The notes beneath the pieces are model-generated. The model was not told where the DNA came from. It was given only the letters and a program-made list of their open reading frames with translations, and made no database searches. A DNA stretch of 64,000 nt from NCBI RefSeq assembly GCF_900185615.1, contig NZ_FYAK01000002.1, positions 806,001 to 870,000 of the forward strand, written 5' to 3'. Positions 44,303 to 54,557 of the stretch are shown here, piece after piece. The translations under genes were made by a program, and so were the position numbers. The stretch comes from Photobacterium malacitanum (lineage in GTDB: Bacteria; Pseudomonadota; Gammaproteobacteria; Enterobacterales; Vibrionaceae). Every line of letters starts with the position of its first letter. Within the stretch, counting starts at the first letter, position 1.

Positions 44303-45269
44303 AATTACTACTCATTAAATCCGTTAAATATTGGGTACATTGCTGTGGAATTATGGCTCCACGATGTTGAATCACTTGTGCTGCGAGGTTATTACCCCAC
44401 TGACAACATTCAGCCATTGGTAAACCTGTTGCCCATGCCGCTATATAAGCCGCATTAAAAGAATCGCCAGCGGCGGTGGTATCGACAACCTCATCAATTT
44501 TATTACCACCAACAAAACCATGCTGACCGGCATATGACCACATTGCACCGTTACTGCCTAATTTCACCACCACTTGATCGACACCTAAACGGTGTAATCG
44601 CTCAGCAATCACCGTTGCTGGCGTATTAACTTCACCACATAATAAATCTTCATCATCAGCGGTCACTAATGCAATATCAGCCAAACGATATAGTTCTGAC
44701 AACCACGTTTTAGCATGCGTGGTACTATTCCATAATCGTGGCCGATAATTAGAATCAACCGCAATTTTACAACCTTCAGCTTTCAAACGAGCAAGGGCTT
44801 CAATCAGTTTAATTTTGCCATGTTCAGGTAAAACCGCCAAAGAGATCCCTGAGAGGTAGATCAAATCATAGCTTTTTAGTTGCGCCATAATTTGTGAAAA
44901 CTGCGTATGCTCACACATATAACGTGCTGCAGAATCATTACGCCAATAATGGAAACTACGCTCTCCTTGTGAATCAATTTCAATCGCATACATACCCGGT
45001 AATTTATTGCGTTCACGCATCACAAAACGACAATCAATCCCTTCTTGTTGCCATGCATCAATCATCGCATGGCTGTAATTATCGATACCAAGTGCTGTGA
45101 TGTAACAAGGCGAACTTTGCGGTAGCAATCGAGAAAGATAAATCGCGGTATTAAGCGTATCGCCACCAAAATTTTGCTGTTGAGTCGCAAAAGGCGCGCC
45201 GCTTAGTTCAATCATGCACTCACCCATAATGGCTATATTGTGCTTTGTCACTAAATTCGAATATGTCAT
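44289..45269 (-). CDS. kdgK: 2-dehydro-3-deoxygluconokinase (KDG kinase)
   Basis: A 326-residue PfkB/ribokinase-family kinase. Diagnostic KdgK segments are IMGECMIELSG, FGGDTLNTAIYLSRL and FHYWRNDSAARYM. The catalytic DTTAAGDSFNAAYIA carries the Asp base. It makes KDPG from KDG, the common product of uronate breakdown, which ties the eda/kdgK pair to the uronic-acid glycan genes upstream. AGGTGAAG precedes the ATG at 45269. A hairpin terminator lies between this gene and the aldolase gene upstream, so kdgK may also have its own promoter. Confidence 0.93.
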   Translation of the reverse strand: MTYSNLVTKHNIAIMGECMIELSGAPFATQQQNFGGDTLNTAIYLSRLLPQSSPCYITALGIDNYSHAMIDAWQQEGIDCRFVMRERNKLPGMYAIEIDSQGERSFHYWRNDSAARYMCEHTQFSQIMAQLKSYDLIYLSGISLAVLPEHGKIKLIEALARLKAEGCKIAVDSNYRPRLWNSTTHAKTWLSELYRLADIALVTADDEDLLCGEVNTPATVIAERLHRLGVDQVVVKLGSNGAMWSYAGQHGFVGGNKIDEVVDTTAAGDSFNAAYIAAWATGLPMAECCQWGNNLAAQVIQHRGAIIPQQCTQYLTDLMSSNYDDK

Positions 45270-45303
45270 TTTTCTTCACCTACTGGCTAGTATTAGCTGG
45301 CAG

Positions 45304-45346
45304 AAAAAAGGCCATGAGTGCTTGAGATGGGAGCGCAATCATGGCC
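45304..45346 (-). terminator. terminator between the class II aldolase and kdgK genes
   Basis: GGCCATGA and TCATGGCC are separated by a 21-base loop and flanked by T-runs on both sides in minus-strand reading. It would end or attenuate aldolase transcripts before kdgK. Confidence 0.6.
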
Positions 45347-45461
45347 AAAAAAACATCATCACTCAAAGTTATAAATGTAATACTAAATAAAGTAAGCCAC
45401 TTTAGGGGGAATCAGTATTACATTGTGTCATCCATGGCGAGAGGTTCTCGTTTGTGGTTAA

Positions 45462-46433
<972 letters not shown>

Positions 46434-47999
46434 TCAAAAGAAATGTGCCATCTTTGATGAATAACAGGTAATACCTTTACGCAATAAGTTATTTTTCGGC
46501 CTTTCTGCTCGTCCGAGGATCTTTTCTAACCAGTAATGACGCGAGGATTGAGGCTCTAATCGCCGCGATAATGGGCTCTGTTCGCTGAGGTAGTCATTTT
46601 TAAAGACCACCACCACCTCTTTCGTTTCGAAAACGCCCATCAGTTGCGCATTAATCGCTGGCAATGAAAAATTAAAATCACCTTGCTCAACAGGTAACGG
46701 TTGTTGTTGTGCCTGCCACAAACCACAGCGTTCACCACAAAATAAAGCTATATTCAGCGCACGTAGTGACCAAAAACTACTTGCAGGTCCACTATAGTTA
46801 TCAACCAGGCGAGTATCATCACCAAACAGCCCTTGGGTTGGCGCACCATGTTGCATCGCACCATGACTGATAAAGTATTCTAAACTGGTCGCAAATGCGC
46901 GTTGAGCTTCACCTGCAGAAATCACCTCACTGTGTTGATCAACTGCCATAATCAAAGGCGCTGCAGCGGCAAGACGATAGCAAGCACTACGACCAAAGAA
47001 AGGCAGGCCTTCAACAGTAAAGAAATAGCGATATTGGCTAACAAAATCCGCTAAGGTTTGATGAATAAAGTCGCGATCAAAATTGGCATCGATTTGATCG
47101 AGCCAATAGAGCGAATAATGAAATCCCCATGCGTTGTAGTAATCATAATTGCCTTTAGCACCATCACGGAACCAACCATCCCCCACATGAAACTCTTTAA
47201 TTCGTTGGTACTTATCATACGCAACACTATCTTCGCCAGTGAGTGCTTTAATAACCAACTGCACCGTTAGTGGAAATAAATGCCAATTATTATCAACAGT
47301 TTGACAGTGGTTAACTTGTTTAAACCAGGTAATGATTTGCGCTTGTTCTGCTGCTGTCATTTGTTGCCAAACATATTCACGGCTGAGCCATAATGCCAAT
47401 GCTAAATCGGCACTTTCACAAATACGCTGATCATAGTCGTGTAATTGGCCCCAATAGCCTGCATGTTGTGGGTTTGTTCCCGCTAAAAAAGCCTGCCGTA
47501 ACATTGCCACAATATCTAACGGCTTATCATTTAAACCCACTAATGGTTGTGGACCATGGTGACTTAACCATGCCGCTAACGTCGGTAATACTCTGCTGGT
47601 GCCTTCCATCGCATCTGTACGGGCATTTTGTTGACTTGGACGTCCAGGATAATAAGCATGGCTATAATCCCACACCGAATAATGTTCAAACGCTTCAGCA
47701 ACATAACGCACTAAGTATTGGCACTTGTTCTCAATGCTTACATTAGGTTTAGCAAAATAATCTGCTACCGCTGCATCATTAATCGAGTAAGTCGCCGCTT
47801 TCATTTTTAAACGCACTAGTCGCTGTTTAAATAATTGCACATACATCGCAGCGGTTGGATGTTCATAGGCAATCGTTGGTCTCTCGGTAGCTGAAATGTT
47901 TTTCGCTTTATAAGGCGTTGATAATACTGTTTTTAAAGAGGTTTGTTCGATATTCTCTTTAGTATCAGCTGCTGCAGCTGTGGCTTGTACATTATTCAT
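46434..47999 (-). CDS. DUF2264 family protein, probable (alpha/alpha)-barrel glycan-active enzyme
   Basis: A 521-residue protein. DUF2264 features are visible: TDAMEGTSRVLPTLAAWL, NNWHLFPLTVQLVIKAL, GDGWFRDGAKGNYDYYNAWGFHY and PFFGRSACYRLAAAAPL. The Trp/Tyr-rich helical pattern resembles alpha/alpha-barrel carbohydrate enzymes. I recall that DUF2264 proteins have been placed with beta-glucuronidases (CAZy GH154), which I cannot check here. There is no signal peptide, so it should act on imported oligosaccharides. GGAGG nine bases before the ATG at 47999 fixes the start. Its place next to the sulfatase and PL8 genes suggests removal of the (un)saturated uronate from disaccharides. Confidence 0.75.
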   Translation of the reverse strand: MNNVQATAAAADTKENIEQTSLKTVLSTPYKAKNISATERPTIAYEHPTAAMYVQLFKQRLVRLKMKAATYSINDAAVADYFAKPNVSIENKCQYLVRYVAEAFEHYSVWDYSHAYYPGRPSQQNARTDAMEGTSRVLPTLAAWLSHHGPQPLVGLNDKPLDIVAMLRQAFLAGTNPQHAGYWGQLHDYDQRICESADLALALWLSREYVWQQMTAAEQAQIITWFKQVNHCQTVDNNWHLFPLTVQLVIKALTGEDSVAYDKYQRIKEFHVGDGWFRDGAKGNYDYYNAWGFHYSLYWLDQIDANFDRDFIHQTLADFVSQYRYFFTVEGLPFFGRSACYRLAAAAPLIMAVDQHSEVISAGEAQRAFATSLEYFISHGAMQHGAPTQGLFGDDTRLVDNYSGPASSFWSLRALNIALFCGERCGLWQAQQQPLPVEQGDFNFSLPAINAQLMGVFETKEVVVVFKNDYLSEQSPLSRRLEPQSSRHYWLEKILGRAERPKNNLLRKGITCYSSKMAHFF

Positions 48000-48086
48000 T
48001 ATTGTTATCCTCCATGAACAATAACGCACCACAATCATATTGATATCACTTCAATATAATGGCAGTGCGATATATTTGATCAATTA

Positions 48087-49706
48087 TTAACCTTTTGCTG
48101 ATTCAGTTAGCACATGGTAACGATCTTGTCCCCATGCAACAGGCTTTGGTTTATCTTTGATCCACTCATAGAAAGCTTGTTTCATTTGCTTCACTTTTTG
48201 TGGATATTGCTGAGCAAGATCTTTTGATTCACTTGGATCAAGCTTGTCATTAAATAATTTCACGCTATTGGTGCCATCATCATAGAAATACAATGCCCAG
48301 TCTTGATCTCGAATTGCCCATGAGCCTTTCGATAATTTTTCTAAATTGGGGTTTTTAGGAATGTCATTAGATTCATAGGTGATCCATTTCCAGTAGCCAT
48401 GCCAGAACGCATCGTTTTCTTCGCTATAATGCTTCGCACCAGGGCCTGCCCAATAAATATATTGATGCGGCGATTGCTTCGTTTTACCTTCAAGCACAGG
48501 CAAAATATTTTTACCATCAAGCTGCATTTCAGCAGGGATCTTAATGCCCGCAGCAGTCAATGCTGTAGGAAGAATATCTAATGCTGAGATCAGAGTATCG
48601 TTAGTGCCACCAGCAGGAATATGTTTCGGCCAATATGCCACAAATGGTACCCGTACACCGCCATTGTACATCTGGCCTTTATAGCCACGATCCATACCAT
48701 TCATTGGCATTGGCGATTCATGTACTGCGCCATTATCAGATAAGAAAAATATCAGTGTATTATCTAACTCTCCTTTTTTCTTAAGCAGTTCAACTATTTG
48801 TCCAAGACCTTCATCGGCAGCATTAATCGCAGCAAAATATTTATCGGCTTCAACATTACCGGTATTAAAACGCTCCATATATTTCGCTGGTGACGCTTCT
48901 TCCAATGGAATATGTGGCACGCTAAAGGCAAGGTTAATAAAGAACGGTTTATCACCACTTTGCTCGATAAACTGCAGCGCTTCATTGGTTAAGTTATGCG
49001 TTAAATAACCTGGCGCTGGAATATTTTTACCATTTTGATAAATAGCAGGTGAATTCCATAACGCAGCTCCAGATGCGTAGAAACTATAAGAGTAATCAAA
49101 GCCACGGCTTTCTGGCGCATATTCTTTTGGGGTTACCGGTATTTGGTTATCATGATAATCACGGGTTTTATTATGATCTGCAACGGCATTTTTACTGCTA
49201 ATTTTAGCATTGTGCCATTTACCGATATTAGCGGTGTTATAACCGTTCTCTTGAAATAATGCTGGTAATAATTTGATATCTAGCGGTACACCTTGCAGAG
49301 CATCATCATTACTGTAAGTACCAAAACTCGTTGGGTAACGACCCGTAAAAATACCTGCACGTGAAGGACCACAAACCGGATGAGCCACAAAAGCATTGGT
49401 CATTTTCACGCCTTGCTGAGCGAGACTTGCAACGGTTGGCATCGCCCGCTTAGCTGCATCGACCATTTTATCAAAATCACCTTGATAGCGAACGGGTACA
49501 GGGCGTTCAGCTAAGGTTTTTTTATTCAAACTGTCTAACGCAAAATCTAACTGACCTGTCCCCAGATCATCCATAACCACTAATAACACATTGGGCTGTT
49601 TCTCAATGGCTGTTGTTGGAGCAGCGTTTGCTACAGCAGCAGAAGCCATGCAAGCAGCAGCCACAAAACTTGCAATTATTGTCTTCTTCGTCGAGGACAG
49701 GTTCAT
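48087..49706 (-). CDS. secreted type I sulfatase (Cys-type)
   Basis: A 539-residue alkaline-phosphatase-superfamily sulfatase. The signal peptide ends near AVANAAP (residue 30). NVLLVVMDDLG gives the metal-binding Asp pair, and HPVCGPSRAGIFTGR holds the CxPSR motif whose Cys112 must be oxidised to formylglycine. NIGKWHNAK and FFLSDNGAVHES complete the active site. It removes sulfate from a sulfated glycan in the periplasm or outside the cell. The maturase gene lies 70 bases upstream on the same strand. AAGGAG precedes the ATG at 49706. Confidence 0.92.
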   Translation of the reverse strand: MNLSSTKKTIIASFVAAACMASAAVANAAPTTAIEKQPNVLLVVMDDLGTGQLDFALDSLNKKTLAERPVPVRYQGDFDKMVDAAKRAMPTVASLAQQGVKMTNAFVAHPVCGPSRAGIFTGRYPTSFGTYSNDDALQGVPLDIKLLPALFQENGYNTANIGKWHNAKISSKNAVADHNKTRDYHDNQIPVTPKEYAPESRGFDYSYSFYASGAALWNSPAIYQNGKNIPAPGYLTHNLTNEALQFIEQSGDKPFFINLAFSVPHIPLEEASPAKYMERFNTGNVEADKYFAAINAADEGLGQIVELLKKKGELDNTLIFFLSDNGAVHESPMPMNGMDRGYKGQMYNGGVRVPFVAYWPKHIPAGGTNDTLISALDILPTALTAAGIKIPAEMQLDGKNILPVLEGKTKQSPHQYIYWAGPGAKHYSEENDAFWHGYWKWITYESNDIPKNPNLEKLSKGSWAIRDQDWALYFYDDGTNSVKLFNDKLDPSESKDLAQQYPQKVKQMKQAFYEWIKDKPKPVAWGQDRYHVLTESAKG

Positions 49707-49776
49707 TGTATACTCCTTGTAATATACTGCTGTAACACACAGCAATACGTCTTAAAATTCAATTTAATGATCAATA

Positions 49777-51066
49777 TTATGCTGAGCGTAATTGGGCCAA
49801 ATAAGGCAATGCATCTACCGCAGTTCCGCCTTGCTGAATCGCCTGACTCATCATATGCATTGCAGGTGCGGTATGGCGGAAAATCTGTTGGTATGAGCGA
49901 CACAAATAATTTTGTTTATGCTTTTCGCCTGCCACAGTCACCAAGCGGTGTTTCGGACAACCGCCATAACACAAACCATGAACCTCACATTGCTGGCATT
50001 GTTGGGTCAATTTTTGCGATTTCGCATTTCCGAACCGTTGCTGCTGTTTACTGGTGGCTAACTTAACCAGATCGGTACTAGCAATATTGCCCAGTTTATT
50101 CGCGGGATAAACATAGTGATCACACGAATAAATATCACCATTGGCTTCAATCACCATCGCTTGACCACACTGTTTTGACAGCACACACACCGAAGCGGGA
50201 TAACCAAGCCATGTCGCTAAAATACTGTCAAACATGCGTACAAACACTGTACCAACATCGTGCTGTAACCACTCATCAAACACCTCACTCATAAACTGAC
50301 CATAACCATCAGCAGGCACAGAAAAATGAGTTAATGGTGCGTCTTTTTGCGGTGAATAATGACCACTACTATTGGCTTGATATTGAGGTTGAACTTCAAC
50401 AATAGGAATAAACTGTAAGTGGCGGGCGCCTAATGACGTTAAAAAGCGGTAGGTTTCACGGCCTTTGTTCCAATTTTGATCATTAATAACCGTTAGAATA
50501 TTAAATTCAACCTGATATTCTAAAAGTAATTCAATCGCTTTTTTAACCCGTTCAAAAGTCGGTTTACCATTAACAGATATACGATATTTATCATGAACAT
50601 CTGGCGTACCATCAACTGAGACACCGATTAAAAACTTATGCTCTGCAAAAAATTGCGCCCACTGACGATTGATCGCAACCGCATTAGTTTGGAAACTATT
50701 GGTTATGTTTTTCCCTGCACCATATTGGGCTTGGTATTTAACCACGCTACGATAAAAGTCTAATCCCGCAAGCGTCGGCTCTCCACCCTGCCATGAAAAG
50801 TCGATATCGTTACTATTTTGACTGGCAATATAATGACGTACATAACGCTTTAGGGTCGCATCTGACATTTGATCACTACTCGCCACAGTCGTGCTTGACG
50901 TCGCAGTATTTACAGTCGAGCTACAACGGTTAGCACTGGGATTACCGACAACGGTTTCTTTTTCTAAATAAAAACAATAATCACATTTTAAATTACAGCG
51001 ATAACTGGTTGGCTTAGCCATCATATGAAAACGTGCTTGTTGAGACAGAGATGAGGACGGCGCCAT
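49777..51066 (-). CDS. anaerobic sulfatase-maturating enzyme (radical SAM/SPASM)
   Basis: A 429-residue radical SAM enzyme. CNLKCDYC at residues 24-31 is the CxxxCxxC motif for the first 4Fe-4S cluster, within YRCNLKCDYCFYLEK, typical of anSME. The C-terminal SPASM region contributes further Cys clusters (CGQAMVIEANGDIYSCDHYVYP in part, CEVHGLCYGGCPKHR). It converts the sulfatase Cys to formylglycine in the cytoplasm before export. AAGG lies six bases before the ATG at 51066; an upstream in-frame extension is hydrophobic and unlikely. The intergenic DNA before it holds several CGAAAG words. Confidence 0.92.
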   Translation of the reverse strand: MAPSSSLSQQARFHMMAKPTSYRCNLKCDYCFYLEKETVVGNPSANRCSSTVNTATSSTTVASSDQMSDATLKRYVRHYIASQNSNDIDFSWQGGEPTLAGLDFYRSVVKYQAQYGAGKNITNSFQTNAVAINRQWAQFFAEHKFLIGVSVDGTPDVHDKYRISVNGKPTFERVKKAIELLLEYQVEFNILTVINDQNWNKGRETYRFLTSLGARHLQFIPIVEVQPQYQANSSGHYSPQKDAPLTHFSVPADGYGQFMSEVFDEWLQHDVGTVFVRMFDSILATWLGYPASVCVLSKQCGQAMVIEANGDIYSCDHYVYPANKLGNIASTDLVKLATSKQQQRFGNAKSQKLTQQCQQCEVHGLCYGGCPKHRLVTVAGEKHKQNYLCRSYQQIFRHTAPAMHMMSQAIQQGGTAVDALPYLAQLRSA

Positions 51067-51202
51067 AGTTAACCTTTTTAAATGCTTTCGAAATACTGAT
51101 AAGGCATCATACGAAAGAAAACGAAAGATTAAAGCGGCTAAGATCACAAACAAAACAAAATGAAAGCTAACGTAAGTTTTTTTATTCCAAAAACACCAAA
51201 TG

Positions 51203-51249
51203 AAAAAAAACCGTCACCAATAGAAATTGCATTATCTATTTAGTGACGG
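51203..51249 (-). terminator. terminator of the PL8 lyase gene
   Basis: CCGTCAC and GTGACGG close a longer loop, followed on the minus strand by eight Ts. It lies 20 bases past the lyase stop codon, so the lyase gene is probably a separate transcript from the maturase/sulfatase genes. Confidence 0.85.
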
Positions 51250-51269
51250 CGATATCAGTGATTCAATAA

Positions 51270-53714
51270 TTAGTCCGCAGCCACTCTTTTTAGCGTAAAG
51301 GTATAACTTTGGCCAACTAACCCATCGACATTAATCATCAGATTTCCCTGACCATCAAGCTGCAATCGTTGCTCAATATCAGTTTCAATCTCAACTGACT
51401 TATGCAGTCTGATATGTAACATTGTCTGTGTTTGTAACGGATCACTCACCGCAAGCTTTAACTCACGATCATCTTTTTCAACCATCAGCGCCATTTTTGA
51501 AAATGCACTAAGCTGGTTAGTAACTTTAACACCTTGATCTGTCCATATATTTGCAGCAGTTATAGCTTGATCTTTATGGGTGACAATATGGGCTAAATTA
51601 TCGTTACGACGTACTTTGATCGGCATTTCCTCAATGAAATCTTGTACATCTTCTTTATCCGCATTAGGCATTAATACATAAGCATAGTGATCATTTGCAG
51701 CCGTTTGTGCGATAGTTGCAGCAACAAATTCGGCACTAACTTGTCCGCTGCGCGTACCAATATCACTCCAATCTCCTGTTCTTAACTGCTGCTCAACAGT
51801 AACCGTTGTTGGTTTTAGAAATATATAGCTAATATCACTGTCATCAAGTTCATTATTAGTCAGAGTTAATGTGCGTAACTTCATGGTATGGCTTAACTGT
51901 GGTTGCCAAGGTTTACCATTAACAAACAGCGTATTGTTACCAACGTCGGCTAATTTTCGGTTCATTACAGTAGTAGTGATATCTGCTGGTGTCGTCGACT
52001 TAATATCAGAGCCAAGCATCACAATTTCATCTTCAAACATAAACCACGATTTGTTAGCCGTGAGGGTATTATTCCAATTACTGAACATCATTCCCGCAGC
52101 ACCAATATCATCAAAACGTAGCGAGCCAACCCAATCCATTTGTGTTTGACGCCCCCCTTTAATTTGATTGCGCTGACCATCACAATCAGCCATTACTTGG
52201 TTATCAACCGTGGTACCTTCAAGGCGGTAACGGTTTACTGCTGGCCAATAATTGTGGTAATGATCAAGTTGACCATTATAGAGGTAGCCCATACCATCAC
52301 CGGTGAACCACCCTTGTTTATTTTCATTATTCATACACTCAAAATTACCTAAACGACTAGAGTGCATCGCTAAACTGAAGCTCCAATCATCACCACGATA
52401 AACCGCCCGATCCATCGCTGGGTAATTAAAGAATCCTTGCAATTGTTGTTCACCACTCACCTCAGGATCTGCAACTAAGCTTTTAGCTTTTTGATAATTG
52501 CCGACATGATTGATCGAAGTAAAAAAGTCGAAAGATGTGTCTTGAATAATTTGTGTTTTAATAAGATTTTGCAACTGTGCTTTAACTTGAGGCTCAGCGC
52601 CATCAATATAATGCAATAGTGATGCAATGACTAAATGACCCACATGATGACCTTGTTCTTTTGGTCGAGATATTGCACGTCCATTGACAAATTCCATCAT
52701 GCTACCGCGCTCTAATAATGGCGCGTAACTTTTAAAAATAATCGGATAAATATTTTTAAGTACTGGATCGGTTGCTTGCCAAGGCGATCCTGCGACTAAA
52801 TCTAATTGTGCACCGAGGCCATTAAGTAACACATTGCCGTAAGTACCGTTATAGGCAATATCATAATGCTGTAAAAAACTACCATCACTATAAAAACCAT
52901 CACTGGTTGTCACTTCAGCCACAACAGGTGATAAGGCGGAAATAGCAGCTTCTATTTCAGCGCTATTATTATCTAAAATACCGCGTAGAATAACCACTTG
53001 AGTATTATCTGTACGGTTCCCCCCTGTCGATAAACGGTAATGAGGATTACTTGACACATCAGCACCGGGTCCTGCACCTAAATGGGTAGCTTCTGGCGTG
53101 AAATAACGGGTGGCTTGCGTGTGAGCAGTAATTAATTGTGGCGGTAATTGGTCATATAGCAACACTAAAATATTATGAATATCTTTTGGGGTACCCAGTT
53201 CCCAATGCCACCAGTTACCCCATTCTTTCGCGCCAACTTTATAATAATGTTGATTTAGAAATGTCATACCATCAATAATGGCACTCAGTAATTCAGCATT
53301 ATTCTGTAATTGCCCATCACGTAAATGGTAAGCTTTTGCCATATTAAATAAACGTTGATAAGAAGTACGAATATTGGCACCTAAAACCTTTTTACCCGCA
53401 TCCGTTTGTAGATCTAATTCCACATCACTCCACAAACTGGTGCGATTAGGATCAGTTAACATCGATGACCAATATCTATCTGCGGCATTATTAGTTGTAA
53501 TAACGGTTTGTTTTAAGGTGTCATCAAAAGGAATCGTCGCATCACCAAGAAAGCTCGCCGCCCAACGTTGGCGTAATGCTTGATACTCCACTAACGGCTG
53601 CGATTGATGATAATTAACTATCGAGGTAGCGTTAGGTTGAGCAAATACAGAGGTAGGTACGATCAATGTTGATAACGCTACGGCAATAGATACCGCTAAA
53701 TTAGCATGTTTCAT
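51270..53714 (-). CDS. secreted polysaccharide lyase family 8 (chondroitin/hyaluronan lyase-like)
   Basis: An 814-residue enzyme with a signal peptide ending at SVFAQ (residue 25). The PL8 alpha/alpha-toroid shows NWWHWELGTPKD at residues 167-178, GGNRTDN at 231-237 (catalytic Asn233), DGSFLQHYDIAYNGTYG at 277-293 (catalytic His283 and Tyr in this block) and NGRAISR at 344-350. C-terminal beta-sandwich domains follow. PL8 enzymes cut uronic-acid linkages in chondroitin, hyaluronan or xanthan by beta-elimination, leaving a 4,5-unsaturated uronate. The linked sulfatase favours a sulfated glycosaminoglycan. AAGGA precedes the ATG. Confidence 0.92.
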   Translation of the reverse strand: MKHANLAVSIAVALSTLIVPTSVFAQPNATSIVNYHQSQPLVEYQALRQRWAASFLGDATIPFDDTLKQTVITTNNAADRYWSSMLTDPNRTSLWSDVELDLQTDAGKKVLGANIRTSYQRLFNMAKAYHLRDGQLQNNAELLSAIIDGMTFLNQHYYKVGAKEWGNWWHWELGTPKDIHNILVLLYDQLPPQLITAHTQATRYFTPEATHLGAGPGADVSSNPHYRLSTGGNRTDNTQVVILRGILDNNSAEIEAAISALSPVVAEVTTSDGFYSDGSFLQHYDIAYNGTYGNVLLNGLGAQLDLVAGSPWQATDPVLKNIYPIIFKSYAPLLERGSMMEFVNGRAISRPKEQGHHVGHLVIASLLHYIDGAEPQVKAQLQNLIKTQIIQDTSFDFFTSINHVGNYQKAKSLVADPEVSGEQQLQGFFNYPAMDRAVYRGDDWSFSLAMHSSRLGNFECMNNENKQGWFTGDGMGYLYNGQLDHYHNYWPAVNRYRLEGTTVDNQVMADCDGQRNQIKGGRQTQMDWVGSLRFDDIGAAGMMFSNWNNTLTANKSWFMFEDEIVMLGSDIKSTTPADITTTVMNRKLADVGNNTLFVNGKPWQPQLSHTMKLRTLTLTNNELDDSDISYIFLKPTTVTVEQQLRTGDWSDIGTRSGQVSAEFVAATIAQTAANDHYAYVLMPNADKEDVQDFIEEMPIKVRRNDNLAHIVTHKDQAITAANIWTDQGVKVTNQLSAFSKMALMVEKDDRELKLAVSDPLQTQTMLHIRLHKSVEIETDIEQRLQLDGQGNLMINVDGLVGQSYTFTLKRVAAD

Positions 53715-53923
53715 TATTCCTTTATCCTTCCGTTATTAATTTTCGTTTAATTACGGTAAAGGATAAAATGAAAGCAAAAAAGCACTAATATCACTATTTC
53801 TCGATCAAAAAATGGCCATTATTTTACTTTTAGCCACAACATCACAACTGAAAGTTGAAGAACGGTAAAAGCGAAAACAATGACCATAATTAAACTAGCT
53901 ATATACCTCAGTCATACATAGCG

Positions 53924-54220
53924 TTAAAACGTACCACCTGTATGCCAAAAAATACCCACAACCATTGCCATATCCATTAAAAATCCAAGACTGTTACCAA
54001 CCCAAATAGGTGGATTTTTATGAACAAAACCGTACACGGCCCATAATGCAGCGAGGAGCGCATAAAGCACCCATGTGGTTAACGATAATCCTAAAGCATG
54101 TTCACTATGAGAAAAAAATAATTTATATAACTGTGGCAATGTGGCTAATGGACCAACAACTCCCATCAATAACATAAAAGGTTCAAATGCTGCAGCTAAA
54201 CGCTTAAAACGAGTTATCAT
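53924..54220 (-). CDS. SemiSWEET sugar transporter (MtN3-like)
   Basis: A 98-residue protein with three hydrophobic helices forming one SWEET triple-helix bundle. PLATLPQLYKLFFS carries the PQ motif, and the third helix has PPIWVGNSLGFLMDMAMVVGIF. It should work as a dimer for facilitated sugar movement across the inner membrane. It is the upstream neighbour of the lyase gene on the same strand, 209 bases away, so it may take up a mono- or disaccharide product. ATG at 54220. Confidence 0.85.
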   Translation of the reverse strand: MITRFKRLAAAFEPFMLLMGVVGPLATLPQLYKLFFSHSEHALGLSLTTWVLYALLAALWAVYGFVHKNPPIWVGNSLGFLMDMAMVVGIFWHTGGTF

Positions 54221-54351
54221 CCATAATCCTCATGTACATCGATGTTGTGATTAATACAACTCAAAAGATCTTGAAAAAACACCATTGATTACCATTTAAT
54301 AACAAATAGTGATCAATATTCACAATATACACTTTTTTCACTCAACTGCCA

Positions 54352-54379
54352 TTGACTTAATGTGTAATCTCACTATTCT
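54352..54379 (+). promoter_or_regulatory. candidate sigma-70 promoter for a small transcript
   Basis: TTGACT and TATTCT are spaced by 16 bases. It points into the only plus-strand small frame in this intergenic region, which is followed by a terminator about 130 bases downstream. Confidence 0.45.
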
Positions 54380-54437
54380 AGATTTAGAACAAATGACAAT
54401 GTATACCAACAAGATAGCTCACTATGGAAGGTGTTAT

Positions 54438-54488
54438 ATGGATTTACTGCGTGGCTTATATTTACTCCTAGAATCAATTTTTGAATAA
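54438..54488 (+). CDS. candidate 16-residue peptide or small RNA locus
   Basis: ATG at 54438 is preceded by GGAAGGTG at an acceptable spacing and opens MDLLRGLYLLLESIFE. The peptide is an amphipathic or hydrophobic helix. It sits between a promoter-like sequence (54352) and a strong terminator (54512-54556), which together would define a transcript of about 170 nt. It may be a small-protein gene, a small RNA with a short frame, or chance. I do not recognise the sequence. Confidence 0.4.
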   Translation: MDLLRGLYLLLESIFE

Positions 54489-54511
54489 TGAAACATTTTT
54501 CTTTTAACGTT

Positions 54512-54556
54512 AAGTCGTAAGTCATCTTTCAAATTATTACTTACGACTTTATTTGT
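54512..54556. terminator. terminator after the small transcript and the esterase gene
   Basis: AAGTCGTAAGT and ACTTACGACTT form an 11-bp perfect stem with a 16-base loop, followed by TTTATTT on the plus strand. It lies just past the stop of the convergent esterase gene. Confidence 0.8.
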
Positions 54557-54557
54557 T

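Noticed and set aside
51270-53714. Heparinase II/III or alginate lyase
   Set aside because: The order NWWHWELG, GGNRTDN, DGSFLQH and GRAISR is that of PL8 lyases, not of PL12, PL21, PL7 or PL17.
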